A stretch of 64,000 bases of DNA, taken from NCBI RefSeq assembly GCF_008974225.1, contig NZ_BKZR01000002.1, forward strand, positions 59,777 to 123,776, written 5' to 3'. Shown here in pieces: positions 51,412 to 58,777 of the stretch. The notes beneath the pieces are model-generated. The model was not told the origin of the DNA. It saw only the letters and a program-made list of their open reading frames with translations, and ran no database searches. The DNA comes from Weizmannia acidilactici (GTDB lineage Bacteria; Bacillota; Bacilli; Bacillales; Bacillaceae_C). Position 1 is the stretch's first letter. The number at the start of each line of letters is the position of its first letter. Made by a program: the position numbers and the translations under genes.

Positions 51412-51437
51412 ATATATCCTCAGCTTTTTATAGGATG

Positions 51438-52258
51438 TTAGGACTGCCCCTTATCCAGGTGAAGATATGACAACCTAAAAATCTTGCTTAAATTCCCTAT
51501 TGTTGATTGAATGCTCATATACAGGCTTATAGATCCCTGTTTTGCCCCGATTGATGGGCGTGTTGGCTGTTTTAATAGTTGGGCGTATCTTACAGTTTGT
51601 TTCATTTCACGCTGCTTTCTTGTTTGGTGTTTCAGATAAGCATTTCTTAATGTCCGGTTGAGCATTCCTTGTTTAATTTTTACCATGGCTTCTCCGCCTA
51701 CTTTGCTCCAATGCATCCCCCGTTTTTTCATCCGGAATGAGATGTGCCTTTGGTTGGATTCTATCGCCCCCAGCCCTCTGGCACCGACCGGCACATTTTC
51801 CACTTTCTCTCTCCAGTCAAAAATGCGGTCCCAGTTCTTTGGGATATAAGTACGGAACTCCTTGACTTTTTTGAGATGCTTCTCATCCACCAATGTGCTT
51901 TCATAGGTGTCTAAATACAGTGTGAACTTCTCTAAATCGTGGTCTTTTATATTTCACTTTTTCCGCCCCTGAATGTCCTCACTAAGGCTTGTGCGACATG
52001 GTATGCATCCAGTTGGTTGAGTACCGGAAACTCCGACTGTGAAAAGCTGTTTGGAACCTCTCTGCTGTATACCCTGTTAATATTTTCCATGGAAAGGCCT
52101 GTCTCTAGATGTACTCGCCTACCAGCGTACATTTCAATGATAAAGTGTTTCCCTATTTTTTCCCACACTTTAATCCCCGAGAAAAATTTTACACATACAA
52201 ACATCCCGATTTTTGCTTTATAATGGGAAGTGAAAATTTTTGCGAAAGAGGTAGGCAT
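51438..52258 (-). pseudogene. Decayed ISLre2-family (UPF0236) transposase remnant
   Basis: Two leftward frames carry transposase pieces. The first (about 52258-51947) contains FPVLNQLDAYHVAQALVRTF; the second (about 51944-51438) continues DHDLEKFTLYLDTYESTLVDEK, split as DHDLEKFTLYL and DTYESTLVDE, then GARGLGAIESNQRHISFRMKKRG and HWSKVGGEAMVKIKQG, signature sequence of ISLre2 proteins. They are separated by a stop and frameshift near 51945-51950, and the N-terminal half of a normal, roughly 450-residue transposase is absent. Inactive relic; its 5' end runs up to the mtnN ribosome-binding region. Confidence 0.85.
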
Positions 52259-52951
52259 ATGAAGATTGGGATTATCGGGGCAATGGAAGAAGAAGTGGCG
52301 CTTTTAAGGGGGCAGATTAAAGGGCGCCACGCCGAAACCATCGCCGGCTATGAATATACAACAGGGAAAATGAAAGGAAAAGATGTCGTCCTGCTCCGCT
52401 CAGGAATCGGAAAAGTGAATGCCGCGCTGTCCACCGGCATCCTGCTGCAAAAGTATGCGCCGGATGTGGTGATTAACACGGGCTCTGCGGGCGGTTCCAA
52501 CCCTTCCCTGCGTGTCGGAGATGTCGTCATTTCGACGGAAGTGCGCCACCATGATGTGGATGCGACCGTTTTCGGGTATGAATACGGGCAGGTGCCGCAA
52601 ATGCCGCCTGCATTTTTGGCAGACAGGAATTTGGTAAAGGTTGCGGAAGCGTGTGCGGAGAAACTTTCCGGCATTCAAGTCGTAACAGGGCTAATCGCAA
52701 CAGGCGATTCGTTTATGGATGACCCGGAAAAAGTCGCAGCTGTCAAAAAAGCTTTTCCAGACGTGCAGGCGGTTGAGATGGAAGCCGTTGCGGTCGGGCA
52801 GGTTGCCTATCAATTTAATACGCCTTTTGTTATCATCCGTTCACTTTCTGATATTGCCGGACAGGAGTCCAATATTTCTTTTGAAGAATATCTTGAAACC
52901 GCGGCTGTGAACTCGGCAAACCTTGTCATGGGCATTGTGGAGAAACTGTAA
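52259..52951 (+). CDS. mtnN: 5'-methylthioadenosine/S-adenosylhomocysteine nucleosidase
   Basis: MtnN removes adenine from MTA and SAH in the methionine salvage and activated-methyl cycles. The 230-residue protein begins MKIGIIGAMEEEVALLR and has NTGSAGG, the active-site region ATGDSFM, EMEAVAVGQVAY and SLSDIAG. The ATG at 52259 follows GAAAGAGG. TATAAT at 52219-52224 may be its -10. The leader lies partly in IS debris; the SAM riboswitch that controls some related B. subtilis genes is not seen. Confidence 0.96.
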   Translation: MKIGIIGAMEEEVALLRGQIKGRHAETIAGYEYTTGKMKGKDVVLLRSGIGKVNAALSTGILLQKYAPDVVINTGSAGGSNPSLRVGDVVISTEVRHHDVDATVFGYEYGQVPQMPPAFLADRNLVKVAEACAEKLSGIQVVTGLIATGDSFMDDPEKVAAVKKAFPDVQAVEMEAVAVGQVAYQFNTPFVIIRSLSDIAGQESNISFEEYLETAAVNSANLVMGIVEKL

Positions 52952-53051
52952 TTATCCATGTTTTTTCTTCCCTTCCTTCAATTACTTGTCTTTTTTAAGT
53001 TTAATCTGTGATAAAGTAGGTATAGCAGATTAATAGAAAGGATGAAGACGA

Positions 53052-53321
53052 GTGGAGAAAGCGAAGGCCTTGTACGGAAAAATGGTGGATTTTAAGTTGT
53101 TTGGGATTATTCTGCTTGCTGTGACAGGCTTTTTATATTTGGGCGCCGTGATGCCGATCGAAGGGAAATCCGAACTCGGGACAAAAATTTTATTGGTCGC
53201 ATCCGCCGCTCTCGTTGCCATCTCTGCATTGTTTTTCACCATCTCGCGCATGTATTACCAGCGCCTGATGAAAAGCGAAGAAGGCATGCAACTACTCCAT
53301 CGGAAATACAACCGCAAATAA
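53052..53321 (+). CDS. YrhC-like small membrane protein
   Basis: An 89-residue protein with two hydrophobic helices (about 15-34 and 44-64) and a basic C-terminal tail ending LLHRKYNRK. It resembles the YrhC family, found downstream of mtnN-mccA-mccB in B. subtilis; the mccAB cysteine genes are missing here. GTG start with AAAGGATGAAG upstream. Function unknown. Confidence 0.75.
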   Translation: MEKAKALYGKMVDFKLFGIILLAVTGFLYLGAVMPIEGKSELGTKILLVASAALVAISALFFTISRMYYQRLMKSEEGMQLLHRKYNRK

Positions 53322-53367
53322 GTTGGAGAAGGCCGTGCCTTTGTATTTGGACGGATATTGTCGGTAC

Positions 53368-53380
53368 GTACACTGTGTAC
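53368..53380. promoter_or_regulatory. 13-bp palindrome downstream of yrhC-like gene
   Basis: GTACACTGTGTAC is a perfect palindrome around a central T. It could be an operator for the tiny-ORF transcript, whose promoter starts 130 bp later. Weak evidence. Confidence 0.3.
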
Positions 53381-53510
53381 AAGAGCAACTTTTTCACCGT
53401 ACATCCCCTCCTAGTTTTCTTCTATTTACCCTCATTATAAGTGAAAAATCGCACATTGCCGTCCTGTATACAAGGGTTTCAGCCTTTTTTATTTTATTGC
53501 AAATATACGG

Positions 53511-53539
53511 TTTACAAACCGGCAGGAATTGGATATACT
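53511..53539 (+). promoter_or_regulatory. Promoter of the small-ORF array
   Basis: TTTACA (53511-53516), a 17-bp spacer and TATACT (53534-53539) form a good SigA-type promoter 43 bp upstream of the 28-codon ORF. Confidence 0.7.
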
Positions 53540-53581
53540 TTCCTATGTAAGCAAATTCATTTCTTAAGGAGGTTGTAGAAC

Positions 53582-53668
53582 ATGATTTATCCAGTGCTGA
53601 TGTCTTATTTTACAGCTGAACATGTTCAACATTCGCTCCTTAACGGTTTAGGTTTGCACATGATTTGA
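53582..53668 (+). CDS. 28-residue microprotein ORF
   Basis: A frame of MIYPVLMSYFTAEHVQHS then LLNGLGLHMI, preceded by AAGGAGG at a good distance and by a near-consensus promoter, and followed by its own strong terminator 16 bp later. This complete transcription and translation unit is the main evidence. No known family is recognised. It could be a leader peptide or a small membrane-active peptide. Confidence 0.55.
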   Translation: MIYPVLMSYFTAEHVQHSLLNGLGLHMI

Positions 53669-53683
53669 ATCTCGGCCGCGTAA

Positions 53684-53722
53684 CCGCAGGAAGCAATGTT
53701 GACGATTCCTGCGGCTTTTTGC
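53684..53722 (+). terminator. Terminator after the 28-residue ORF
   Basis: CCGCAGGAA and TTCCTGCGG pair around 14 bases and are followed by CTTTTTG. Confidence 0.85.
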
Positions 53723-53732
53723 TTTTTTCGGA

Positions 53733-53768
53733 AAACCGCAGGCGCGTTTCTTCCTGCGGTTTTTTTGC
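53733..53768 (+). terminator. Second terminator or attenuator before the YrzI-family gene
   Basis: AAACCGCAGG and CCTGCGGTTT pair around ten bases, then TTTT. Its stem shares CCGCAGG/CCTGCGG with the preceding terminator, so alternative pairing between the two is possible. Confidence 0.8.
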
Positions 53769-53789
53769 GCCTTAAAGGAGGTGGGGAAA

Positions 53790-53933
53790 TTGACGTTGAA
53801 TTTAATATTTGTCACTGTCACGATCAAGCGGATAAAAAAGACTCGGGAACAAAGGCAACATGATGAAGAAGTTTTCAGGCTGTACGAGGAAATAAGTGCA
53901 AAACGCGCCGAATTTCAAATCAGGAATTTCTAA
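53790..53933 (+). CDS. YrzI-family small protein
   Basis: A 47-residue protein with a hydrophobic start MTLNLIFVTVTIKRIKK and a charged helical tail (EQRQHDEEVFRLYEEISAK), the plan of the Bacillus small YrzI family (Pfam Bac_small_YrzI). The TTG start follows AAAGGAGGTGGGG, one of the strongest ribosome-binding sites in the window. Such genes are often found in short tandem arrays and are of unknown function. Confidence 0.75.
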   Translation: MTLNLIFVTVTIKRIKKTREQRQHDEEVFRLYEEISAKRAEFQIRNF

Positions 53934-53971
53934 TGGATGGAAAAACTTCCACAAGAAAGGAGAAAGATCCT

Positions 53972-54043
53972 ATGATTCCAGCAATCATGCCCTGGTATAC
54001 AAAACGCTTGCACTTTATCTTGATAGAGAAAGACTCCACCTAG
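53972..54043 (+). CDS. 23-residue microprotein ORF
   Basis: MIPAIMPWYTKRLHFILIEK plus DST, preceded by AAGAAAGGAGAAAG at a standard distance from the ATG. The start MIxPxxM resembles that of the 28-residue ORF upstream. No known family. It lies 38 bp after the YrzI-family gene, with no terminator between. Confidence 0.45.
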   Translation: MIPAIMPWYTKRLHFILIEKDST

Positions 54044-54070
54044 CTAAATCTATTTGCAGGGGGTGGCGGA

Positions 54071-54130
54071 ATGTTTTTGCACATTTTCATCTTCACCGCC
54101 GTTTTCCACTGGCGGAAAAAGAAAAGCTGA
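54071..54130 (+). CDS. 19-residue microprotein ORF (YrzI-like N-terminus)
   Basis: MFLHIFIFTAVFHWRKKKS has the same hydrophobic-then-basic layout as the first half of the YrzI-family protein upstream. GCAGGGGGTGG precedes the ATG. The stop codon lies in the stem of a strong terminator. It may be a truncated YrzI paralogue. Confidence 0.45.
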   Translation: MFLHIFIFTAVFHWRKKKS

Positions 54131-54154
54131 TGGCCTTGGCCATCAGCTTTTTCT
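54123..54154 (+). terminator. Terminator closing the small-ORF array
   Basis: AAAGCTGATGGCC and GGCCATCAGCTTT pair exactly around TT and are followed by TTC. Confidence 0.88.
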
Positions 54155-54227
54155 AAATATGCAGGGAAAAGCCGTATTGTATTTAAAGCATACAAAAAAA
54201 GGGAGCGTTTCAAGGGTGGTGGAAAGA

Positions 54228-54475
54228 ATGTCTCTGATCGGTGTCGAAGAATCTCTAACAAATGCAATGGATGAGCTCTACGAAAAAGGTTATGACGAGA
54301 AAGCATTTCAGAATGAGGAAAATGCGCAAGGTGTGACTGTTATGTCGGAACCGGCGGAAACGACAATGTAGTGGGAATAGAAAATGCGTCTGAACCCTGT
54401 CCAATCATTGATGCAGAAAGTTTTTCAGCGGATGGATTCATCAAAAAAGTTGTAAGCAAATTGCAGCAGCCTTGA
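54228..54475 (+). pseudogene. UPF0180 (YkuS-like) gene with a one-base frameshift
   Basis: The frame from ATG 54228 reads MSLIGVEESLTNAMDELYEKG and NEENAQG, the N-terminal half of UPF0180 proteins, then leaves the family and stops at 54371. From TGT at 54332 the next frame reads CDCYVGTGGNDNVVGIENAS and DAESFSADGFIKKVVSKL to 54475, the rest of the family (GCDCCVVTGxDxNxMGI in relatives). Restoring one base within GGTGTGAC near 54331 rejoins the two. The gene is therefore broken by a single-base deletion or a sequencing error. Confidence 0.8.
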
Positions 54476-54780
54476 AGGATTTGGGGAAATTACCGGGCCT
54501 CTTTTTTATAGGGAAGGATCCCGATAGTTGCAATGATTGCGGAAAAAGCAAATACATGATGGTTTATCAATTGAAAAATATTTTCAATTGGAGAATGATA
54601 GACAAGCGGTCATTTTTCCAGAATTTCAATTACCAGGCTTATTTTTCAATTCAACAGAGTAGACGTCAGCAAAAATGCCCAAAATGCAATATTACAAATA
54701 TAAAAATCGTTGGTTTATGACTATTTCAGCCGGATTCCGGAAACGATAAAATTGCTCAAGAGAAAACCGGGTGTTATTGC
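54476..54780. other. Gene-free region with a 23-bp palindrome
   Basis: CAATTGAAAA and TTTTCAATTG (54568-54590) are exact inverted arms around ATA. A frame through the region has two CxxC pairs (CNDC, CPKC) but lacks start signals, so it is not called. No other feature is seen before the ahpC promoter. Confidence 0.5.
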
Positions 54781-54834
54781 TTGACAAAAAATTAATTCCA
54801 TATAATAATTTATATAGAATTAAAATGATTATTG
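54781..54834 (+). promoter_or_regulatory. ahpC promoter with PerR-like box
   Basis: TTGACA (54781-54786), a 17-bp spacer and AATAAT (54804-54809) make the promoter. Just downstream TTAAAATGATTATTG (54820-54834) matches the PerR consensus TTATAATNATTATAA at all but three positions. PerR repression of ahpCF, relieved by peroxide, is the usual arrangement in Bacillus. Confidence 0.65.
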
Positions 54835-54907
54835 TTTGCTTAGAAACTTTAATGTGAATACTAAGCAAGCAAATCATATATCAAAACATTAATAGGAGGA
54901 ATGAAAC

Positions 54908-55471
54908 ATGTCTCTTATCGGAAAACAAGTTGAACCATTCACAGCACAAGCATTTCATAACGGTGAGTTTGTAGAAGTTACCGAACAAAACTTTAAAGGT
55001 AAATGGAGCATCGTATGCTTCTATCCTGCAGACTTCTCATTTGTTTGCCCAACCGAACTTGAAGACCTCCAAGAACAATATCCGGCTCTGAAAGACCTTG
55101 GTGTTGAAGTATATTCTGTTTCAACAGATACTCATTATGTACACAAAGCATGGCATGACCATTCAGAAGCAGTCGGTAAAATTGAATACTTTATGATCGG
55201 CGACCCTTCGCAAAAAATTTGCCGCATTTTCGATATATTAAATGAAGAAGCCGGCCTTGCCGACCGCGGTACTTTCCTCATCGATCCGGACGGCGTTGTT
55301 CAAGCGGTTGAAATTAATGCTGACGGTATCGGCCGCGATGCCAGCACATGGATCAATAAAGTGAAAGCGGCACAATATGTCCGTCAACATCCTGGCGAAG
55401 TTTGCCCGGCAAAATGGCAGGAAGGTGCTGAAACACTGAAACCAAGCCTTGATCTTGTTGGCAAGATTTGA
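54908..55471 (+). CDS. ahpC: Alkyl hydroperoxide reductase peroxiredoxin AhpC
   Basis: A typical two-cysteine peroxiredoxin of 187 residues that reduces hydrogen and alkyl peroxides. The peroxidatic cysteine is C47 in DFSFVCPTEL and the resolving cysteine is C166 in GEVCPAKW; both are intact. AGGAGG stands before the ATG. Its reductase AhpF is encoded 13 bp downstream. A PerR-like box overlaps the promoter region. Confidence 0.97.
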   Translation: MSLIGKQVEPFTAQAFHNGEFVEVTEQNFKGKWSIVCFYPADFSFVCPTELEDLQEQYPALKDLGVEVYSVSTDTHYVHKAWHDHSEAVGKIEYFMIGDPSQKICRIFDILNEEAGLADRGTFLIDPDGVVQAVEINADGIGRDASTWINKVKAAQYVRQHPGEVCPAKWQEGAETLKPSLDLVGKI

Positions 55472-55484
55472 GGAGCTTGATCAT

Positions 55485-57041
55485 ATGATATTAGATGAAG
55501 AAATTAAAGCACAATTAGCCCAGTACCTGCAAATGATGGAGGGCGATGTCCTGCTCAAAGTGAGCGCCGGCTCCGATGAAGCATCCCGCAACATGCTGGA
55601 TCTGGTGAATGAATTGGCTGCAATGTCGCCCAGGATCAAGGTGCAAAAAGCCCGATTGGAAAGGACGCCGAGCTTCAGTGTAAACCGTCCGGGCGAAGAT
55701 ACCGGCATCACTTTTGCCGGCGTTCCATTGGGGCATGAGTTTACTTCATTGGTACTGGCGCTGCTGCAGGTCAGCGGCCGTCCTCCAAAATTGGATCAGA
55801 GGGTCATTGATCAAATTAAAAATATTAAAGGTGAATACCATTTTGAAACGTATGTCAGCTTGACATGCCAAAACTGCCCTGTTGTTGTACAGGCGCTAAA
55901 CGTCATGAGCGTTCTGAACCCGAACATTACACATACAATGATTGATGGCGCTGCATTCAAAGAAGAGGCAGAAAGCAAGGGCATTATGGCAGTTCCGTCC
56001 ATTTTCCTGAACGGTGAATTTTTCGAAAGCGGGCGCATGGAAGTGGAAGAAATCCTTGCCAAGATCGGCAGCGCTCCGGATAAGTCCGAGTTTGAAAATA
56101 AGGATCCTTTCGATGTGCTTGTTGTCGGCGGCGGGCCTGCAGGGGCAAGTGCGGCTATTTATGCTGCGCGTAAGGGCATCCGTACTGGCATTGTCGCTGA
56201 ACGTTTTGGCGGACAGATTCTGGAAACATTGGGCATCGAAAATTATATCGGTGTCAAATATACGGAAGGCCCTAAACTTGCAGCAAACCTTGAAGAACAT
56301 GTCAAACAGTATGACGTGGATATCATGAATTTGCAACACGCCAAACGTTTGGAAAAGAAAGACATGATCGAAGTCGAACTTGAAAACGGTGCTGTTCTGA
56401 AGAGCAAAACCGTTATTCTTGCTTTGGGTGCCCGCTGGCGCAACATAGGCGTACCGGGTGAAGCAGAGTTCAAGAACAAAGGCGTGGCCTACTGCCCGCA
56501 CTGTGACGGTCCGTTATTCGCCGGAAAACATGTCGCTGTCATCGGCGGAGGTAACTCCGGTGTTGAAGCGGCTATTGACCTTGCCGGTGTTGTCAAACAT
56601 GTCACGGTGATTGAATTTATGCCGGAGCTGAAGGCTGACGGCGTACTTCTTGAACGCCTGTACAGCCTGCCGAATGTCACGATAATTAAAAATGCGCAAA
56701 CAAAAGAGATTACCGGGACGGATAAAGTGAATGGCATCACGTACATTGATCGTGGCACGGGCAAAGAACACCACATTGAGCTGGAAGGTGTGTTCGTCCA
56801 AATCGGCCTTGTCCCGAATACCGAATGGTTGGGGGATACGGTTGAACGCACCCCGAGAGGCGAAATTGTTGTGGACAAGCTCGGCGCTACTAGTGTCCCG
56901 GGCGTATTTGCTGCAGGCGACTGCACGAACAGTGCGTATAAGCAAATTATCATTTCTATGGGGTCAGGCGCTACGGCTGCCCTCGGCGCGTTTGATTACC
57001 TTATTCGGGAAGCTAAAACAGACCAGGCAGTGCATAACTAA
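55485..57041 (+). CDS. ahpF: Alkyl hydroperoxide reductase flavoprotein AhpF
   Basis: AhpF moves electrons from NADH to AhpC. The 518-residue chain has an N-terminal tandem-thioredoxin domain with CQNC (C128, C131), then a thioredoxin-reductase-like part with the FAD motif GGGPAG (215-220), the redox pair CPHC (C337, C340) and a C-terminal FAD motif GVFAAGDC. The ATG at 55485 follows GAGGAG; the frame is open 36 bp earlier, inside ahpC. A good terminator follows at 57053. Confidence 0.97.
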   Translation: MILDEEIKAQLAQYLQMMEGDVLLKVSAGSDEASRNMLDLVNELAAMSPRIKVQKARLERTPSFSVNRPGEDTGITFAGVPLGHEFTSLVLALLQVSGRPPKLDQRVIDQIKNIKGEYHFETYVSLTCQNCPVVVQALNVMSVLNPNITHTMIDGAAFKEEAESKGIMAVPSIFLNGEFFESGRMEVEEILAKIGSAPDKSEFENKDPFDVLVVGGGPAGASAAIYAARKGIRTGIVAERFGGQILETLGIENYIGVKYTEGPKLAANLEEHVKQYDVDIMNLQHAKRLEKKDMIEVELENGAVLKSKTVILALGARWRNIGVPGEAEFKNKGVAYCPHCDGPLFAGKHVAVIGGGNSGVEAAIDLAGVVKHVTVIEFMPELKADGVLLERLYSLPNVTIIKNAQTKEITGTDKVNGITYIDRGTGKEHHIELEGVFVQIGLVPNTEWLGDTVERTPRGEIVVDKLGATSVPGVFAAGDCTNSAYKQIIISMGSGATAALGAFDYLIREAKTDQAVHN

Positions 57042-57052
57042 ATCATATTTGT

Positions 57053-57094
57053 AAGCCGCTTGACGGTGATTTGGTCGTTAAGCGGCTTTTTTAG
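57053..57094 (+). terminator. Terminator after ahpF
   Basis: AAGCCGCTT and AAGCGGCTT form the stem, extended by GACG/CGT, and are followed by TTTTTT. Confidence 0.9.
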
Positions 57095-57182
57095 TGCCGT
57101 TTACCGGAAGCCGGGAACCATGGTGAACAATATTAACCTTGCCGCCTTTTCACCCGGACAGACACAAATCCGCTTCCAAATT

Positions 57183-57192
57183 CATATGTTTG
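57183..57192 (+). promoter_or_regulatory. Possible mother-cell sigma (SigE/SigK) -10 element of sigK
   Basis: CATATGTT about 40 bp before the sigK start resembles the CATA-type -10 of SigE and SigK promoters. The -35 is not clear, so this is a weak call based mainly on expectation. Confidence 0.3.
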
Positions 57193-57227
57193 AACTATAT
57201 AGGCTGTAGCCTAATGGAGGTGGAACT

Positions 57228-57950
57228 ATGACGGGTATCTTAACAGCGGTAGGTTACTTGATGAAGGAGCTAGTTTTTTTCGTATCGTACGTTAAAAACA
57301 ATGCTTTTCCGCAGCCCCTCTCGGCCGTTGAAGAACGGAAATATTTAAAATTGATGGCAGAGGGAGACGCAGAAGCCCGAAACATTTTGATCGAACATAA
57401 CTTACGGTTGGTGGCCCATATCGTAAAAAAGTTCGAGAACACCGGGGAAGATGCCGAAGATCTCATTTCCATCGGGACCATCGGCCTGATTAAAGCGATC
57501 GAGAGCTATTCGGAGAGCAAGGGAACGAAGCTTGCTACCTATGCGGCTCGCTGTATAGAAAATGAAATCCTGATGCATTTAAGGGCCTTAAAGAAAACAA
57601 AAAAAGACGTTTCCTTGCACGACCCGATCGGCCAGGATAAAGAAGGCAATGAAATTTCTTTGATTGACGTGCTGCAATCGGAAGCGGAAGATGTATTTGA
57701 CACCATCCAGCTTAATATGGAATTAGAAAAAGTGAAGCAATTTTTTGATATTTTGGATGACCGGGAAAAAGAAGTCATTATTGGCAGATTCGGCCTTGAT
57801 TTAAAAAAAGAAAAAACGCAGCGCGAAATCGCAAAGGAACTCGGCATTTCGAGAAGCTACGTGTCCCGGATTGAAAAGCGTGCCCTCATGAAAATGTTCC
57901 ACGAATTTTACCGTCTCGAAAAAGAAAAAAAGAAAGGGACGGAAGGTTAA
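57228..57950 (+). CDS. sigK: Sporulation sigma factor SigK, intact precursor
   Basis: Pro-SigK of 240 residues in one uninterrupted frame. The N-terminal pro-sequence (MTGILTAVGYLMKELVFFVS) is followed by YVKNNAFPQPLS, so processing by SpoIVFB would be expected between S20 and Y21, as in B. subtilis. Region 2 has NLRLVAHIVKKFE and DLISIGTIGLIKAIESY; region 4 has REIAKELGISRSYVSRIEKRA. SigK directs late mother-cell genes, including cotG-, cotH- and cotB-type coat genes. GGAGGTGG precedes the ATG. The gene is not split by a skin-like element here. Confidence 0.96.
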   Translation: MTGILTAVGYLMKELVFFVSYVKNNAFPQPLSAVEERKYLKLMAEGDAEARNILIEHNLRLVAHIVKKFENTGEDAEDLISIGTIGLIKAIESYSESKGTKLATYAARCIENEILMHLRALKKTKKDVSLHDPIGQDKEGNEISLIDVLQSEAEDVFDTIQLNMELEKVKQFFDILDDREKEVIIGRFGLDLKKEKTQREIAKELGISRSYVSRIEKRALMKMFHEFYRLEKEKKKGTEG

Positions 57951-57959
57951 GCTGCAGTG

Positions 57960-58000
57960 AAAAAGGCACACTGCTTAGGATCAGGGCAGTGCGCCTTTTT
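57960..58000. terminator. Terminator between sigK and pssA-like gene
   Basis: AAAAAGGC-CACTGC pairs with GCAGTG-GCCTTTTT, giving T-runs on both strands between convergent genes. Confidence 0.88.
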
Positions 58001-58539
58001 CATATTTTTTTCATTTTAAATGGTGTGACCATGAGCACGGACAAAAGCAATATCCAGAAGAAAAAGCAGTACGGCGGGATATAAGGAATGGCATAGACTG
58101 CTGCAGCCAAAAGCACACCGGCAGCGGTAATCGGCAACCCGTAAAAATAACCGTTTTGTGCCGCTGTGTTAAAGCAGGCGAGCCGGATCACCCCGCATAG
58201 GAGATAAATGCAACTAAAAAGCACGCCGAAAAAACCGTATAGATGGAACAGCGCCGCATTCATCAGAACGGCCGGGGCAGCACCGAAAGAAACGGCATCG
58301 CAGAGCGAATCAAGCTGTTTGCCGAATTCGGATTCCACCTTCAGCCGACGTGCGAGTTTTCCATCAAACATGTCGAAAAGTGCAGCCAAAAAGATCAAAA
58401 CGGCCGCCAACCCCAGCCTATTTCCGGCACAGCTGAACAATGCCGTTCCCCCGAGGTAGCCGTTCAGCAATGTCATCAGGTTGGCTGCCTGCATTTTGAA
58501 TTTTTTTAAGACACGTGAATACCACCGATAAAGGCACAA
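58000..58539 (-). CDS. pssA: CDP-alcohol phosphatidyltransferase (phosphatidylserine synthase type)
   Basis: An integral membrane enzyme with about six helices and the full CDP-alcohol transferase motif, D-G-x2-A-R-x8-G-x3-D-x3-D, read as DGKLARRLKVESEFGKQLD followed by SLCD. With CDP-diacylglycerol it would condense serine or a related alcohol to make phospholipid. Serine specificity is inferred from general resemblance to PssA. The TTG at 58539 lies nine bases after GGGGAGG and gives 179 residues; a GTG at 58557 is in frame. It is a stand-alone gene. Confidence 0.8.
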   Translation of the reverse strand: MCLYRWYSRVLKKFKMQAANLMTLLNGYLGGTALFSCAGNRLGLAAVLIFLAALFDMFDGKLARRLKVESEFGKQLDSLCDAVSFGAAPAVLMNAALFHLYGFFGVLFSCIYLLCGVIRLACFNTAAQNGYFYGLPITAAGVLLAAAVYAIPYIPPYCFFFWILLLSVLMVTPFKMKKI

Positions 58540-58602
58540 ATCTGCAATCCTCCCCACTACTGCCTTTTACATCATGCATATTCGCCCGGGGGGATTTTAG
58601 CA

Positions 58603-58634
58603 CAAAAAAAACTGCCCCTTTAACAAAGGGCGAT
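58603..58634 (-). terminator. Terminator of sda
   Basis: On the - strand GCCCTTT pairs with AAAGGGGC and is followed by AGTTTTTTTT. Confidence 0.85.
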
Positions 58635-58636
58635 TG

Positions 58637-58777
58637 TTAAGACGACACTCTAATTTTATGTGTAAGGGACCTGCGTTCAATTTCCTTTTCAATGAGACGG
58701 ACAAACTCGGGGCTTAATTTCAGTTCCTTTGCTTTATAGTATGATTCGATCAAAAGCTCATCTGACAATTTTAACAT
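58637..58777 (-). CDS. sda: Sporulation histidine kinase inhibitor Sda
   Basis: A 46-residue helical-hairpin protein, MLKLSDELLIESYYKAKEL at the start and FVRLIEKEIERRSLTHKI near the end, very close to B. subtilis Sda (LSDELLIESYFKA; IERRS). Sda binds KinA and KinB and stops the phosphorelay when replication is blocked or newly started. GGAGGTGG precedes the ATG at 58777. The upstream region carries DnaA boxes, consistent with the known control of sda by DnaA. Confidence 0.93.
   Translation of the reverse strand: MLKLSDELLIESYYKAKELKLSPEFVRLIEKEIERRSLTHKIRVSS

Larger units (their letters stand above)
50807..51437. other. Gene-poor IS debris between yrzA and the ISLre2 relic
   Basis: About 630 bp with no supported gene. 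It contains the palindrome at 51005-51038 and repeat copy C at 51289-51411. A leftward frame at 51145-51300 reads KAFWIALIQGNKQSAVAKSVQ; I do not recognise it and it has no start signals. Confidence 0.6.

Noticed and set aside
53323..53550. Rightward frame of 75 codons after the yrhC-like gene
   Set aside because: No ribosome-binding site, TTG start, and it overlaps the promoter of the small-ORF array; no family resemblance.
54472..54720. 82-codon frame with CNDC and CPKC pairs
   Set aside because: The start overlaps the UPF0180 relic, has no Shine-Dalgarno and contains a palindrome; the cysteine pairs alone are not enough.
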